A DNA stretch of 36,808 bases from CAZLFA01 sp964558665 (GCA_964558665.1 CAZLFA010000041.1:1-36808); one strand, 5' to 3'; shown: positions 16,809-25,398, counted from the stretch's first letter. Notes: generated by a model from the letters alone, not told the origin. Numbers and translations: made by a program.

Positions 16809-17884
16809 AAGAGATGAAATTTTCAAGCATCCTGCGCAAGGGATGGCTGCCCGTAGTCTTGGCCCTTGCCATCGTCGGTATGCTGTTAACCAGTACCATA
16901 TACGGAGGAGGAAAGAAAAAGATGGAACCTATCAGTGAAGCAAATGACACCGCAACGTTTAAGCCGCAGATTTACAAGGTTGATTCCCGTACAAGCCTTT
17001 CACTGTTTCCCGTGCCGCAGGACAATGCCGTGGGCACGAACGACTATGCCAACGCTATTACGGTCATCTCCTTTCCTGAAGGGAAGATCGACATGGACAA
17101 CCACTTCAGGCGGGCGGTGGATAACGTCCGCGGCGGGGGCACGTATCTGCCGGTGGTTGAGCCGGACACGATCGGCTTCGGCCAGATGCGCCGTTTCCTG
17201 CTTTATAACTTCGGCGCGAAGACGCACGAGGAATACCGGATTGTCTTTTCGATTGAAGAATCGATTCAAAACATCGCCATTGCGGATGCCGGGAAGCGGC
17301 GATTCTTTTTTGAGGTAAAAGAATATAACCGTCACTCCGATGATCCCAGGGACAGCACCTATTTTCTGCAGTTGATTGATCTGGGAGAGAAGAAGATTAT
17401 TCCTGTTAAAAAAATAGATAGAAACAAAGGGGCAACATGGGTTGTGGCCTATAACAGGCTGTTTTTGTGGTACTACAATAAGAAGGAGATGCAGATCTAT
17501 GACTTGAATCTGAATCCGGCGCAGCATCCGCTGGGGAGTGTAATCATGAGCAACAGAAGCAAGGTTGATTTTACAAGGATGGTTCCGCACCCGACGCTGC
17601 CCTTTTCGATTCTTTTTGGAGGCCAAAGGGGCGCTTCATTCATAAGCTGGGGGGAAGGCCGGCCTAATACCCCGCAACCGCTTTTTAGCAGTGTCAGACA
17701 GTTTTCATTTTCGCCGGATGGCAAGTGGGTGACTTTCCAACAAGGTGGAGTTATGGACAATAAAAAGATTTACATCATGCCGGTCTCCGAGAAGTACCCC
17801 AACTATCTGGGCACGCCGATCCTGTTGTGGGATAATTATTTTGGCCGCAATAACTTCGCCTGGACGAAAAATCCCGTCAGCTTT
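16805..17884 (+). CDS. Putative periplasmic immunity protein, copy 1 (cut by assembly gap)
   Basis: The GTG start overlaps the effector stop by four bases (GTGA) with AGGAG five bases upstream, so the gene is translationally coupled to the effector. The visible 360 residues begin with a hydrophobic leader (WLPVVLALAIVGMLLTSTIY). A beta-rich body follows that is closely similar to the two copies downstream and has a propeller-blade-like FSFSPDGKWVTF motif. Sequence stops at the N run after NPVSF; by comparison with copies 2 and 3 about 43 C-terminal residues are missing. Copy 1 differs most from its sisters around residues 200-230, 264-293 and 307-320. An antitoxin role against the amidohydrolase effector is inferred from position, export signal and duplication; I know no named family for it. 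Confidence 0.72.
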
Positions 17885-17984
17885 NNNNNNNNNNNNNNNN
17901 NNNNNNNNNNNNNNNNNNNNNNNNNNNNNNNNNNNNNNNNNNNNNNNNNNNNNNNNNNNNNNNNNNNNNNNNNNNNNNNNNNNN
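17885..17984. other. Assembly gap (100 N)
   Basis: Exactly 100 N, a conventional placeholder for a scaffold gap of unknown size. The base before it matches copy 2 at 19293 and the base after it matches copy 2 at 19439. If the repeat unit is conserved, the true missing sequence is about 145 bp, or that plus whole repeat units. Confidence 0.98.
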
Positions 17985-18222
17985 GAAGAGGCCCGGGGGA
18001 AGGCTATCCCCCTCTCTGAGGGGGTGCAGGGGGAGGCTGAAGGAAATCCCTACCACCCCCTTGATCCCCCGCCGGCGGGGGAAAATCAAAGGGTGAGGTT
18101 TTTTTGCAGAGGGCGATCTCAGCTCGCCCCGCGCATAAACAACCCGCTGTTCGCGTAACCAACATCGTAAGGGGCGGGATTAACTCCCGCCCCTGCAAAT
18201 AAAAAATAAGACGCCAAGAAAT
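17985..18222. repeat. Mosaic of palindromic repeats between copies 1 and 2
   Basis: This stretch holds, in order, the CCCCCTC...GAGGGGG hairpin unit (about 18008-18040), the perfect palindrome CCCCCGCCGGCGGGGG (18066-18081), a GGGCGATC...GCTCGCCC inverted pair (18111-18130) and a 9-bp GC stem GGGGCGGGA/TCCCGCCCC with loop TTAAC (18171-18193). The last two recur upstream of copy 3. There is no coding character; the frames that run through it are low-complexity artefacts. Confidence 0.75.
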
Positions 18223-19425
18223 ATGAAATACATAAACACGCATAAAATCCTTCTCCTCGCGCTACTGGTGCTGATGATCGTCAGTTTGTCGTCGACCACT
18301 GCCATATATGGAGGAGGAAAGAAAAAGATGGAACCTATCAGTGAAGCAAATGACACCGCAACGTTTAAGCCGCAGATTTACAAGGTTGATTCCCGTACAA
18401 GCCTTTCACTGTTTCCCGTGCCGCAGGACAATGCCGTGGGCACGAACGACTATGCCAACGCTATTACGGTCATCTCCTTTCCTGAAGGGAAGATCGAGAT
18501 GGACAACCACTTCAGGCGGGCGGTGGATAACGTTCGCGGCGGGGGCACGTATCTGCCGGTGGTTGAGCCGGACACGGTAGGCTTCGGTCAGACGCGCCGT
18601 TTTCTGCTTTATGACTTCGGTGCAAAGACGCACGAGGAATACCGGATTGTCTTTTCGATTGAAGCATCGATTCAACACATCGCCATTGCCGATGCCGGGA
18701 AGCGGCGATTCCTTTTTGAGATAAAAGAATATAATCGTCACTCTGATGATCCTAAGGACAGCACCTATTTTCTGCAGTTGATTGATCTGGGAGAGAAGAA
18801 GGTTAATCCGATCAAGAAAATAGATAACACTGTAGGGGCAACATGTGTTGTGGCCTATGGCAGGGTTTTCTTATGGTACTTTACGGAGAAGGTGATGCAG
18901 GTCTATGACCTGAACCTGAATCCGGCGCAGCACCCGCTGGGGAGTGTAATCATGATCAACAGAAGCAAGGTGGATTTTACCAGGATGGTGCCGCACCCGA
19001 CGCTGCCCTTTGCCATTCTTGCCGGAAGTTCGAAAGAAGAGTCCTTAATAAGCTGGGGTGAAGGCAGGGCTAAAACCCCGCAGCCTATTCTCAGCAACGG
19101 TCATCAGTTTTCCTTTTCCCCCGACGGCAAATGGGTAACTTTTATACAGGAGGATTATAAGAAAGATAAAAAAATGACCTACATCATGCCCGTCTCCGAG
19201 AAATACCCCAACTACCTGGGGACGCCGATCCTGTTGTTGGATAATTATTTTGGCCGCAATAACTTCGCCTGGACGAAAAATCCCGTCAGCTTTGTGGGTG
19301 CGGATGTATATATCTACCGTTGGGAACTGACCAACGCAGCCCACCCCGAGAGCGACAAGCCCACCTTCCACGACTACATCGTGGAAAAGGATCTGGAGCG
19401 CCTCGCAAAGGAGAAGAAAAAATAA
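18223..19425 (+). CDS. Putative periplasmic immunity protein, copy 2
   Basis: The 400-residue protein begins with MKYINTHKILLLALLVLMIV, a signal peptide or signal anchor ending near SLSSTTA. The rest is predicted beta-rich, with strand-turn patterns such as SFPEGK, RRFLFEIKEYNRHSDD and FSFSPDGKWVTF that resemble propeller blades, and a charged C-terminal tail (KDLERLAKEKKK). It differs from copy 3 at about 15 positions, nearly all between residues 90 and 245; residues 250-400 are identical. Unlike copy 1 it has only a poor ribosome-binding site before its ATG and lies about 240 bp behind palindromic repeats, so its expression may differ. The function is inferred from linkage to the effector. 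Confidence 0.72.
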   Translation: MKYINTHKILLLALLVLMIVSLSSTTAIYGGGKKKMEPISEANDTATFKPQIYKVDSRTSLSLFPVPQDNAVGTNDYANAITVISFPEGKIEMDNHFRRAVDNVRGGGTYLPVVEPDTVGFGQTRRFLLYDFGAKTHEEYRIVFSIEASIQHIAIADAGKRRFLFEIKEYNRHSDDPKDSTYFLQLIDLGEKKVNPIKKIDNTVGATCVVAYGRVFLWYFTEKVMQVYDLNLNPAQHPLGSVIMINRSKVDFTRMVPHPTLPFAILAGSSKEESLISWGEGRAKTPQPILSNGHQFSFSPDGKWVTFIQEDYKKDKKMTYIMPVSEKYPNYLGTPILLLDNYFGRNNFAWTKNPVSFVGADVYIYRWELTNAAHPESDKPTFHDYIVEKDLERLAKEKKK

Positions 19426-19696
19426 CTATCCATTTCTGGAAGAGGCCCGGGGGAAGGCTATCCCCCTCTTTGAGGGGGTGCAGGGGGAGGCTGTCCCCCG
19501 CCGGAAGAGAACCAAAGGAATCTCTTCAAATTCCCCTCCCCTGGCGGGAGGGGCGAGGGGTGGGGTAAAACAATTATTCCGTAGGGGGCGATCCCAGATC
19601 GCCCCGCGCATAAACGACCCGCTGTTCGCGTAATCAACATCGTAAGGGGCGGGATTAACTCCCGCCCTGTAAATTAAAAATGAGACAACAAGAAAT
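19426..19696. repeat. Palindromic repeats between copies 2 and 3
   Basis: It contains the CCCCCTC...GAGGGGG unit (19461-19491), a second GC palindrome around CCCCTCCCCTGGCGGGAGGGG (about 19535-19556), the GGGCGATCCCAGATCGCCC pair (19586-19604) and the GGGCGGGA...TCCCGCCC stem just before the copy 3 start. No gene is visible. The arrangement parallels the spacer before copy 2 except for its central section. Confidence 0.7.
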
Positions 19697-20899
19697 ATGA
19701 AATACATAAACACGCATAAAATCCTTCTCCTCGCGCTACTGGTGCTGATGATCGTCAGTTTGTCGTCGACCACTGCCATATATGGAGGAGGAAAGAAAAA
19801 GATGGAACCTATCAGTGAAGCAAATGACACCGCAACGTTTAAGCCGCAGATTTACAAGGTTGATTCCCGTACAAGCCTTTCACTGTTTCCCGTGCCGCAG
19901 GACAATGCCGTGGGCACGAACGACTATGCCAACGCTATTACGGTCATCTCCTTTCCTGAAGGGAAGATCAACATGGACAACCACTTCAGGCGGGCGGTGG
20001 ATAACGTTCGCGGCGGCGGCACATATCTGCCGGTGGTTGAGCCGGACACGGTGGGCTTCGGCCAGACGCGCCGTTTCCTGCTTTATAATTTCGGCGCGAG
20101 GACGCACGAGGAATACCGGATTGTCTTTTCGATTGAAGAATCGATTAAAAACATTGCCATTGCCGATGCCCGGAAGCGTCGTTTCCTTTTTGAGGTAAAA
20201 GAATATAACCGGCACTCTGATGACCCGGAGGACAGCACCTATTTTCTGCAGTTGATTGATCTGGGAGAGAAGAAGATTATTCCGATCAAGAAAATTGATA
20301 ACACCGTAGGGGCAACATGGGTTGTGGCTTATGACAGGGTTTTCTTATGGTACTTTACGGAGAAGGAGATGCAGGTCTATGACCTGAACCTGAATCCGGC
20401 GCAGCACCCGCTGGGGAGCGTAATCATGCGTAATAGAAGCAAGGTGGATTTTACCAGGATGGTGCCGCACCCGACGCTGCCCTTTGCCATTCTTGCCGGA
20501 AGTTCGAAAGAAGAGTCCTTAATAAGCTGGGGTGAAGGCAGGGCTAAAACCCCGCAGCCTATTCTCAGCAACGGTCATCAGTTTTCCTTTTCCCCCGACG
20601 GCAAATGGGTAACTTTTATACAGGAGGATTATAAGAAAGATAAAAAAATGACCTACATCATGCCCGTCTCCGAGAAATACCCCAACTACCTGGGGACGCC
20701 GATCCTGTTGTTGGATAATTATTTTGGCCGCAATAACTTCGCCTGGACGAAAAATCCCGTCAGCTTTGTGGGTGCGGATGTATATATCTACCGTTGGGAA
20801 CTGACCAACGCAGCCCACCCCGAGAGCGACAAGCCCACCTTCCACGACTACATCGTGGAAAAGGATCTGGAGCGCCTCGCAAAGGAGAAGAAAAAATAA
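19697..20899 (+). CDS. Putative periplasmic immunity protein, copy 3
   Basis: This 400-residue paralogue has the same leader as copy 2 (identical through residue 90), a variable middle and a C-terminal 150 residues identical to copy 2. Distinctive differences are Asn92, LLYNFGARTHEEY, SIEESIKNIAIADARKRR and GSVIMRNRSK. As in the other copies, the sequence around residues 29-36 is encoded by a purine-rich run with GGAGGAGG about ten bases before the codon for Met36, which could allow a second start that skips the leader. No neighbouring gene hints at a role other than the upstream effector. I cannot assign a protein family with confidence. Confidence 0.72.
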   Translation: MKYINTHKILLLALLVLMIVSLSSTTAIYGGGKKKMEPISEANDTATFKPQIYKVDSRTSLSLFPVPQDNAVGTNDYANAITVISFPEGKINMDNHFRRAVDNVRGGGTYLPVVEPDTVGFGQTRRFLLYNFGARTHEEYRIVFSIEESIKNIAIADARKRRFLFEVKEYNRHSDDPEDSTYFLQLIDLGEKKIIPIKKIDNTVGATWVVAYDRVFLWYFTEKEMQVYDLNLNPAQHPLGSVIMRNRSKVDFTRMVPHPTLPFAILAGSSKEESLISWGEGRAKTPQPILSNGHQFSFSPDGKWVTFIQEDYKKDKKMTYIMPVSEKYPNYLGTPILLLDNYFGRNNFAWTKNPVSFVGADVYIYRWELTNAAHPESDKPTFHDYIVEKDLERLAKEKKK

Positions 20900-21245
20900 C
20901 TATCCATTTCTGGAAGAGGCCCGGGGGAAGGCTATCCCCCTCTCTGAGGGGGTGCAGGGGGAGGCTGTCCCCCGCCAGCGGGGGAAAAGAACTGTCTCAC
21001 GACGGAAGGAAATCACAGTGGGGCATATATAGGGTTTCGATTATTTTCCCGCCTCCCCTTCATCCCCTCCCGCCAGGGGAGGGGGAAGGCGTGGGGTCAG
21101 TTACTTACCTTCAATCAAATATGATATCCAGCCGACGACGATGCCACTTGGCATAACGCTCTGATCACGGACCCTTAATGGCATTCATAACCGGAGTTGA
21201 TTTCATCAATCCAGTCTGCTATTCTTATTTTAAGGGGGATATACT
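20900..21245. other. Intergenic region with repeats, upstream of malic enzyme
   Basis: About 345 bp without a convincing gene. The left part is the 3' flank of copy 3 with the CCCCCTC...GAGGGGG unit (about 20935-20965) and a degenerate CCCCCGCCAGCGGGGG palindrome. Around 21060-21085 there is another GC palindrome (CCCCTCCCGCCAGGGGAGGGG). The right end carries AAGGGGG (21232-21238), the ribosome-binding site of the malic enzyme. Repeats end by about 21100, which probably marks the right edge of the cargo island. Confidence 0.6.
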
Positions 21246-22673
21246 ATGCTCAGAACAACCAGTCCCAGTTACAGCATCACGATCAGGATGGAGATTCTCA
21301 ACAAGCCCGGCATGCTGGGCAAAGTTCTGTCCGTCGTCGGTAAAGCAGGCGGCAACATAGGATCGGTGGACATTGCCGGCTTTAAAAAAGAATGCATTAT
21401 CCGTGACATCGTGGTGAACGCCGCCGACATCGACATGCTGCATTCAATTGTCGACAAAGTCAAAGCAATCAGGGGCATCAGAGTATTGAGCGTAGCCGAT
21501 CGTACTTTTATGGCTCATCACGGAGGCAAGATTGAGATTCATAACAAGATACCTCTCAAGAATCGCGATGATCTGGCCATGGCATATACTCCGGGCGTAG
21601 CAAGGGTCTCCATGGCTATTCACGAAAATCCGGAGCGTGTTTATGAGCTCACGATCAAAAGAAATACCATTGCCATAGTAACCGACGGCACGGCAGTCCT
21701 GGGACTGGGAGACATCGGACCACGGGCGGCCATGCCCGTGATGGAGGGGAAAGCCATGCTCTTCAAGGCCTTCGGCGGGATTGACGCCTTTCCCATCTGT
21801 CTTGATACCAAAGATCCGGAAGAAATCATCCGCACCGTAAAGTTCATTTCCCCGGGCTTCGGCGGCATCAACCTCGAGGACATATCCGCCCCCCGCTGTT
21901 TCGAAATTGAAAAACGGCTGAAGGAAGAGCTGGATATACCGGTCTTTCATGACGACCAGCACGGCACCGCCGTGGTCATTCTCGCCGGACTGATCAACGC
22001 TCTGAAAATAACGGGCAAGACCTTCAGCAATATCCATGTCGTGGTCAACGGTCTGGGCGCTGCCGGCATTGCCTCCATCAGGCTTTTAATGGCTGCCGGA
22101 GTCGGACAGATAACCGGATGCGACCGGAGCGGCGCCCTGTACAGGGGACGCAGGGAGAATATGAACCCCTTCAAGGAGGAGATTGCACAAAAGACCAATC
22201 ACGAACTGATCAAAGGGAATCTGGCAAAAGCGATAAAAAGAGCCGATGTATTTATCGGCGTCTCGCAGGGCAATGTCCTGCATGCCAGGCAGATCAGAAC
22301 CATGGCAAAGGATCCGATTGTCTTCGCTATGGCCAACCCTATCCCCGAAGTACTTCCAGAAGAAGCGGAAAGATACGTGCGGGTGATGGCTACAGGCCGT
22401 TCCGATTATCACAACCAGATAAACAATGTCCTTTGCTTCCCCGGCCTGTTTCGCGGTGTGCTGGACTGCCACGCCCACGAGATCAACGAGGAGATGCTGC
22501 TTGCCGCTGCCCATGCCATAGCCGACAGCGTGGCCCCTGATGAACTCATGGAAGACTATATCGTCCCCAGCGTATTCAATCAGAAGGTTCAGGAAAACGT
22601 CGCCGCCGCTGTGCGTAATGCCGCCCATGAAACGGAAACGGCCAGAACCTTCGACGGCTTCTTCTATGTATGA
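21246..22673 (+). CDS. NAD(P)-dependent malic enzyme with N-terminal ACT domain
   Basis: The 475-residue protein begins with an ACT regulatory domain (residues 8-80, MEILNKPGMLGKVLSVVGKAGGNIGSVD) followed by a short-form malic enzyme. Substrate and metal sites appear in MAYTPGVARVS, TDGTAVLGLGDIGP and PVFHDDQHGTAVVILAGL, and the dinucleotide site in VVVNGLGAAGIASIRLL. It converts malate to pyruvate and CO2 with reduction of NAD(P)+; the ACT domain suggests allosteric control by a small molecule, perhaps an amino acid. There is no C-terminal phosphotransacetylase-like domain. AAGGGGG lies seven bases before the ATG. The downstream cob genes are on the same strand and may be read from it in part. 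Confidence 0.95.
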   Translation: MLRTTSPSYSITIRMEILNKPGMLGKVLSVVGKAGGNIGSVDIAGFKKECIIRDIVVNAADIDMLHSIVDKVKAIRGIRVLSVADRTFMAHHGGKIEIHNKIPLKNRDDLAMAYTPGVARVSMAIHENPERVYELTIKRNTIAIVTDGTAVLGLGDIGPRAAMPVMEGKAMLFKAFGGIDAFPICLDTKDPEEIIRTVKFISPGFGGINLEDISAPRCFEIEKRLKEELDIPVFHDDQHGTAVVILAGLINALKITGKTFSNIHVVVNGLGAAGIASIRLLMAAGVGQITGCDRSGALYRGRRENMNPFKEEIAQKTNHELIKGNLAKAIKRADVFIGVSQGNVLHARQIRTMAKDPIVFAMANPIPEVLPEEAERYVRVMATGRSDYHNQINNVLCFPGLFRGVLDCHAHEINEEMLLAAAHAIADSVAPDELMEDYIVPSVFNQKVQENVAAAVRNAAHETETARTFDGFFYV

Positions 22674-22693
22674 CCGGCCTCAAGCATTGTTCA

Positions 22694-22720
22694 TTGACAA
22701 TGCTGCCGATCTTCTATAAA
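22694..22720 (+). promoter_or_regulatory. Candidate sigma-70-type promoter before the cob genes
   Basis: A perfect TTGACA (22694-22699) and TATAAA (22715-22720) are separated by 15 bp, which is shorter than the ideal 17. They lie in the roughly 100 bp between the malic-enzyme stop and the cobD-cobQ start. The -35 box overlaps a perfect 8-bp inverted repeat (AGCATTGT/ACAATGCT, 22683-22704) that could be an operator. No B12-box-like riboswitch sequence was seen here. Confidence 0.4.
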
Positions 22721-22771
22721 TACATCCTGCCCCACGTTCGACAATCGATATGTTTCAAAAGGCCGACGGTC

Positions 22772-25345
22772 ATGACAACCGAAAAGCATGGTGGAAATAT
22801 ACGAAAGCTCGCTTCAGCTTCGGGACTCCCCGCCGGGGCAATTCTTGATTTCTCCGCCAACATCAATCCGCTGGGACCGCCTGACTGGCTGCGCCCTCTA
22901 ATCAGCAGGGAACTGGAAAAAATCACTCATTATCCGGACCCGGATCAGGAAGCGCTTGTCGAAGCCGCTGCAGATCATTACGGCGTCTCTCCATCAGAAA
23001 TTATAGCAGGTAACGGTTCGACCGAAATTCTCTATCTCATTCCCCGGGTGATCAGCGCCGTGCGCGCCGTCATTCCCGTTCCCTGTTATCTGGATTACGA
23101 AACTGCAGCAGAGCAGGCCGGCCTGGCCGTAGAAAAATTTTCACTGGAGGAGGATAAAGGGTTTGCTCTGGATTTAGAGGCACTGCGTTCCCGTCTGAAA
23201 GGGAATGAAATTGTCTTCATCGGGCAGCCGAACAACCCGACCGGACTCACCTGCGACCCCGACGAATTGAGGAGGATGGCGCGGGAGAATGCATCATCCA
23301 CGTTTGTGATCGACGAGGCCTTCGCCGATTTTGTGGACGGCATCGACAGTCTGCTCAATAACCGGCCTCCAAATGTAATCATTCTCCTTTCCCTTACGAA
23401 GTTCTATGCCGTCCCCGGCCTGAGACTGGGCCTGGCCATGGGCGACAGTTCAATCATTACGCGCCTGCGGAAAGTGATGCCGCCCTGGACGGTAAACTCC
23501 CTTGCCCTGGCCGCGGGCGAAGCTGCGCTCAGAGATCATGACTACGCGGAAAAAACCAGGGAAACCGTCGCCAGGGAGCGTGCCGGCCTGTTCAACGAGC
23601 TGCAAGCAATCCCGGGTCTGTTTCCCTACGCCGGCAAGGCAAACTTTCTTCTAGTGCGGCTGGAGAGAAAAGGAATGGATGCGGCCGCTCTGGCTAAAAA
23701 ACTGTTAGCCAGAGGAATTGCCATCCGCGTCTGCGACAACTTTGCGGGGCTGGACGGGAGATTTTTCCGCGTGGCCGTGCGGAGCAGTGATGAGAACAGG
23801 CGGTTGTGCGAAGCTCTCCGGGAAATCCTGTCTGCGCCTCCCGTAATTATAAACAAAAGGCACAAGCCGGCAATCATGTTTCAGGGAACGAGCTCAAATG
23901 CGGGCAAGAGCGTTCTGGCTGCGGCCTTCTGCCGGATCATGCTGCAGGACGGATACAGTGTTGCGCCCTTCAAGGCGCAGAATATGTCGCTCAATTCCTT
24001 TGTAACCAATGGCGGCGGCGAGATGGGGCGCGCCCAGGTCGTCCAGTCGCAGGCCTGCCGCATCGAGCCCGACGTGCGCATGAATCCGGTCCTGCTGAAG
24101 CCGAGCAGTGAAACGGGCTCGCAGGTTATCGTCATGGGGAAACCCGTAAGAAACATGGACGTAGAACAATACATACACTACAAGCCCGAGGCCTTCAGGG
24201 CGGCCAGGGATGCCTTCGATTCCCTCGCCGCGGAATACGACGCCATTGTCATGGAAGGCGCAGGCAGCCCGGCGGAGATCAATCTGAAGCACCACGACAT
24301 CGTCAACATGAATATGGCGCAGCATGCGAACTCGCCCGTGCTCATTGTCGGCGACATCGACCGGGGAGGCGTCTTCGCATCCTTTGTGGGAACGATGGAG
24401 CTTCTCACGGAACATGAAAGGCAGCTTGTTGCCGGTTTCATCATCAACCGTTTCCGCGGGGACGGCAGCCTGCTTGGCGATGCAATCACCTATACGGAAA
24501 GGCACACGGGACGCCCGACATTCGGCGTGATTCCCTATCTGCACGAGCTCGGCCTGCCGGAAGAGGATTCGGTCACCTTCAAGAATCAGCGCCGCACGGC
24601 GACTGCCTCCCCGGAAGAGACCGTGGACATCGCCCTCATCGATCTGCCTCACATCTCCAATTTTACCGACTTCGATGCGCTGCGCATGGAGCCGGACGTA
24701 CGCCTCAATGTCGTGAGAGCGGCAGCGGACCTGGGAAATCCGGATGCCGTTATCATCCCCGGAAGCAAGAATGTCATCGGCGACATGGAACATCTGAGAA
24801 GGAGCGGCATTGCCGCCGCACTCGCCGATCTTGCAGGCAACGGGCACACTGAAATCATCGGGATTTGCGGCGGCTTCCAGATGATCGGCCGCGAAATCTC
24901 CGACCCGCACGGCCTGGAGTCGGGCGGCAGAACGATTGCCGGACTCGGTCTCATGCCCATCACGACAACGCTGGCCATGGAAAAAACGCTGGAGCGCATA
25001 TCGGCGCGGCACGCAGATTCGGGATTGATCGTGCAAGGCTATGAGATTCACCACGGACAGACGGAAGGCCTGAATCTGCCTCATGCCGTCGTCAGGAAGG
25101 ACGGGCGGGTCATCGGGGTCCAATCGGAAGACGGTCTTCTCTGGGGCACTTACATGCACGGCATCTTCGACGCCGACGAATTCCGGCGCTGGTTTGTCGA
25201 CCGGCTGAGAACGCGGCGTGCTTTCCCGCCCCTGGTTAAAATTGTTGCCGGCTACGATCTGGAGCCGGCATTTGACAGGCTGGCCGATATCGTCCGCAGA
25301 AACCTTCAGGTGGATAAAATATACCACCTGATGGGGTTAAAATAA
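22772..25345 (+). CDS. cobD/cobQ: CobD-CobQ fusion: threonine-phosphate decarboxylase and cobyric acid synthase
   Basis: The 857-residue fusion has two enzymes. Residues 1-355 are a fold-type I PLP enzyme of the CobD/HisC group: HGGNI at the start, QPNNPTG (152-158), VIDEAF (Asp181) and the Schiff-base SLTKFYAVPGLRLG (Lys210). It should make (R)-1-amino-2-propanol phosphate from threonine phosphate. Residues 365-857 are CobQ: Walker-A-like GTSSNAGKS (372-380), then a class I glutamine amidotransferase domain with GICGGFQM (Cys nucleophile near 698) and GTYMHGIFD (His). It amidates four side chains of adenosylcobyrinic acid diamide. ATG 22772 is chosen because HGGNI normally lies near the CobD N-terminus. 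The in-frame ATG at 22670 overlaps the malic-enzyme stop and would add 34 non-conserved residues. Confidence 0.95.
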   Translation: MTTEKHGGNIRKLASASGLPAGAILDFSANINPLGPPDWLRPLISRELEKITHYPDPDQEALVEAAADHYGVSPSEIIAGNGSTEILYLIPRVISAVRAVIPVPCYLDYETAAEQAGLAVEKFSLEEDKGFALDLEALRSRLKGNEIVFIGQPNNPTGLTCDPDELRRMARENASSTFVIDEAFADFVDGIDSLLNNRPPNVIILLSLTKFYAVPGLRLGLAMGDSSIITRLRKVMPPWTVNSLALAAGEAALRDHDYAEKTRETVARERAGLFNELQAIPGLFPYAGKANFLLVRLERKGMDAAALAKKLLARGIAIRVCDNFAGLDGRFFRVAVRSSDENRRLCEALREILSAPPVIINKRHKPAIMFQGTSSNAGKSVLAAAFCRIMLQDGYSVAPFKAQNMSLNSFVTNGGGEMGRAQVVQSQACRIEPDVRMNPVLLKPSSETGSQVIVMGKPVRNMDVEQYIHYKPEAFRAARDAFDSLAAEYDAIVMEGAGSPAEINLKHHDIVNMNMAQHANSPVLIVGDIDRGGVFASFVGTMELLTEHERQLVAGFIINRFRGDGSLLGDAITYTERHTGRPTFGVIPYLHELGLPEEDSVTFKNQRRTATASPEETVDIALIDLPHISNFTDFDALRMEPDVRLNVVRAAADLGNPDAVIIPGSKNVIGDMEHLRRSGIAAALADLAGNGHTEIIGICGGFQMIGREISDPHGLESGGRTIAGLGLMPITTTLAMEKTLERISARHADSGLIVQGYEIHHGQTEGLNLPHAVVRKDGRVIGVQSEDGLLWGTYMHGIFDADEFRRWFVDRLRTRRAFPPLVKIVAGYDLEPAFDRLADIVRRNLQVDKIYHLMGLK

Positions 25346-25359
25346 GAAAGTACCTCATA

Positions 25360-25394
25360 TCCCCCTTTATTTAAAGGGGGACTCAGGGGGATTT
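25360..25394 (+). repeat. Left inverted repeat of the DUF559 cassette
   Basis: CCCCCTTTA (25361-25369), a two-base loop and TAAAGGGGG (25372-25380) form a hairpin, followed by AGGGGGATTT (25385-25394). As a whole it is an inverted copy of 25744-25775 on the other side of the DUF559 gene. The final AGGGGGA probably also serves as that gene's ribosome-binding site. Confidence 0.85.
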
Positions 25395-25398
25395 AATA

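Larger units (their letters stand above)
18111..20976 (+). repeat. Tandem duplication, unit about 1.47 kb (two full copies)
   Basis: The segment 18111-19502 is repeated at 19586-20976, offset 1474-1475 bp, including the upstream palindromes, the whole open reading frame and the downstream hairpin unit. The 3' thirds of the two genes look identical while the middle parts carry scattered differences, which suggests recent duplication or gene conversion. The body of copy 1 and its 3' flank after the gap belong to the same family. Confidence 0.9.

Noticed and set aside
17985..18222. Small proteins encoded in the spacers between immunity copies
   Set aside because: The frames are made of Pro/Gly/Arg-rich translations of GC palindromes and run into the N gap; there is no ribosome-binding site or conserved protein sequence.
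14151..20965. CRISPR array
   Set aside because: The repeated GC hairpins are irregularly spaced, lie between genes and have no uniform spacers; no cas genes are present.
22674..22771. Cobalamin riboswitch upstream of the cob genes
   Set aside because: The space is only about 100 bp and no B12-box-like motif or multi-stem fold was seen; the only structures are a TTGACA/TATAAA pair and a short inverted repeat.
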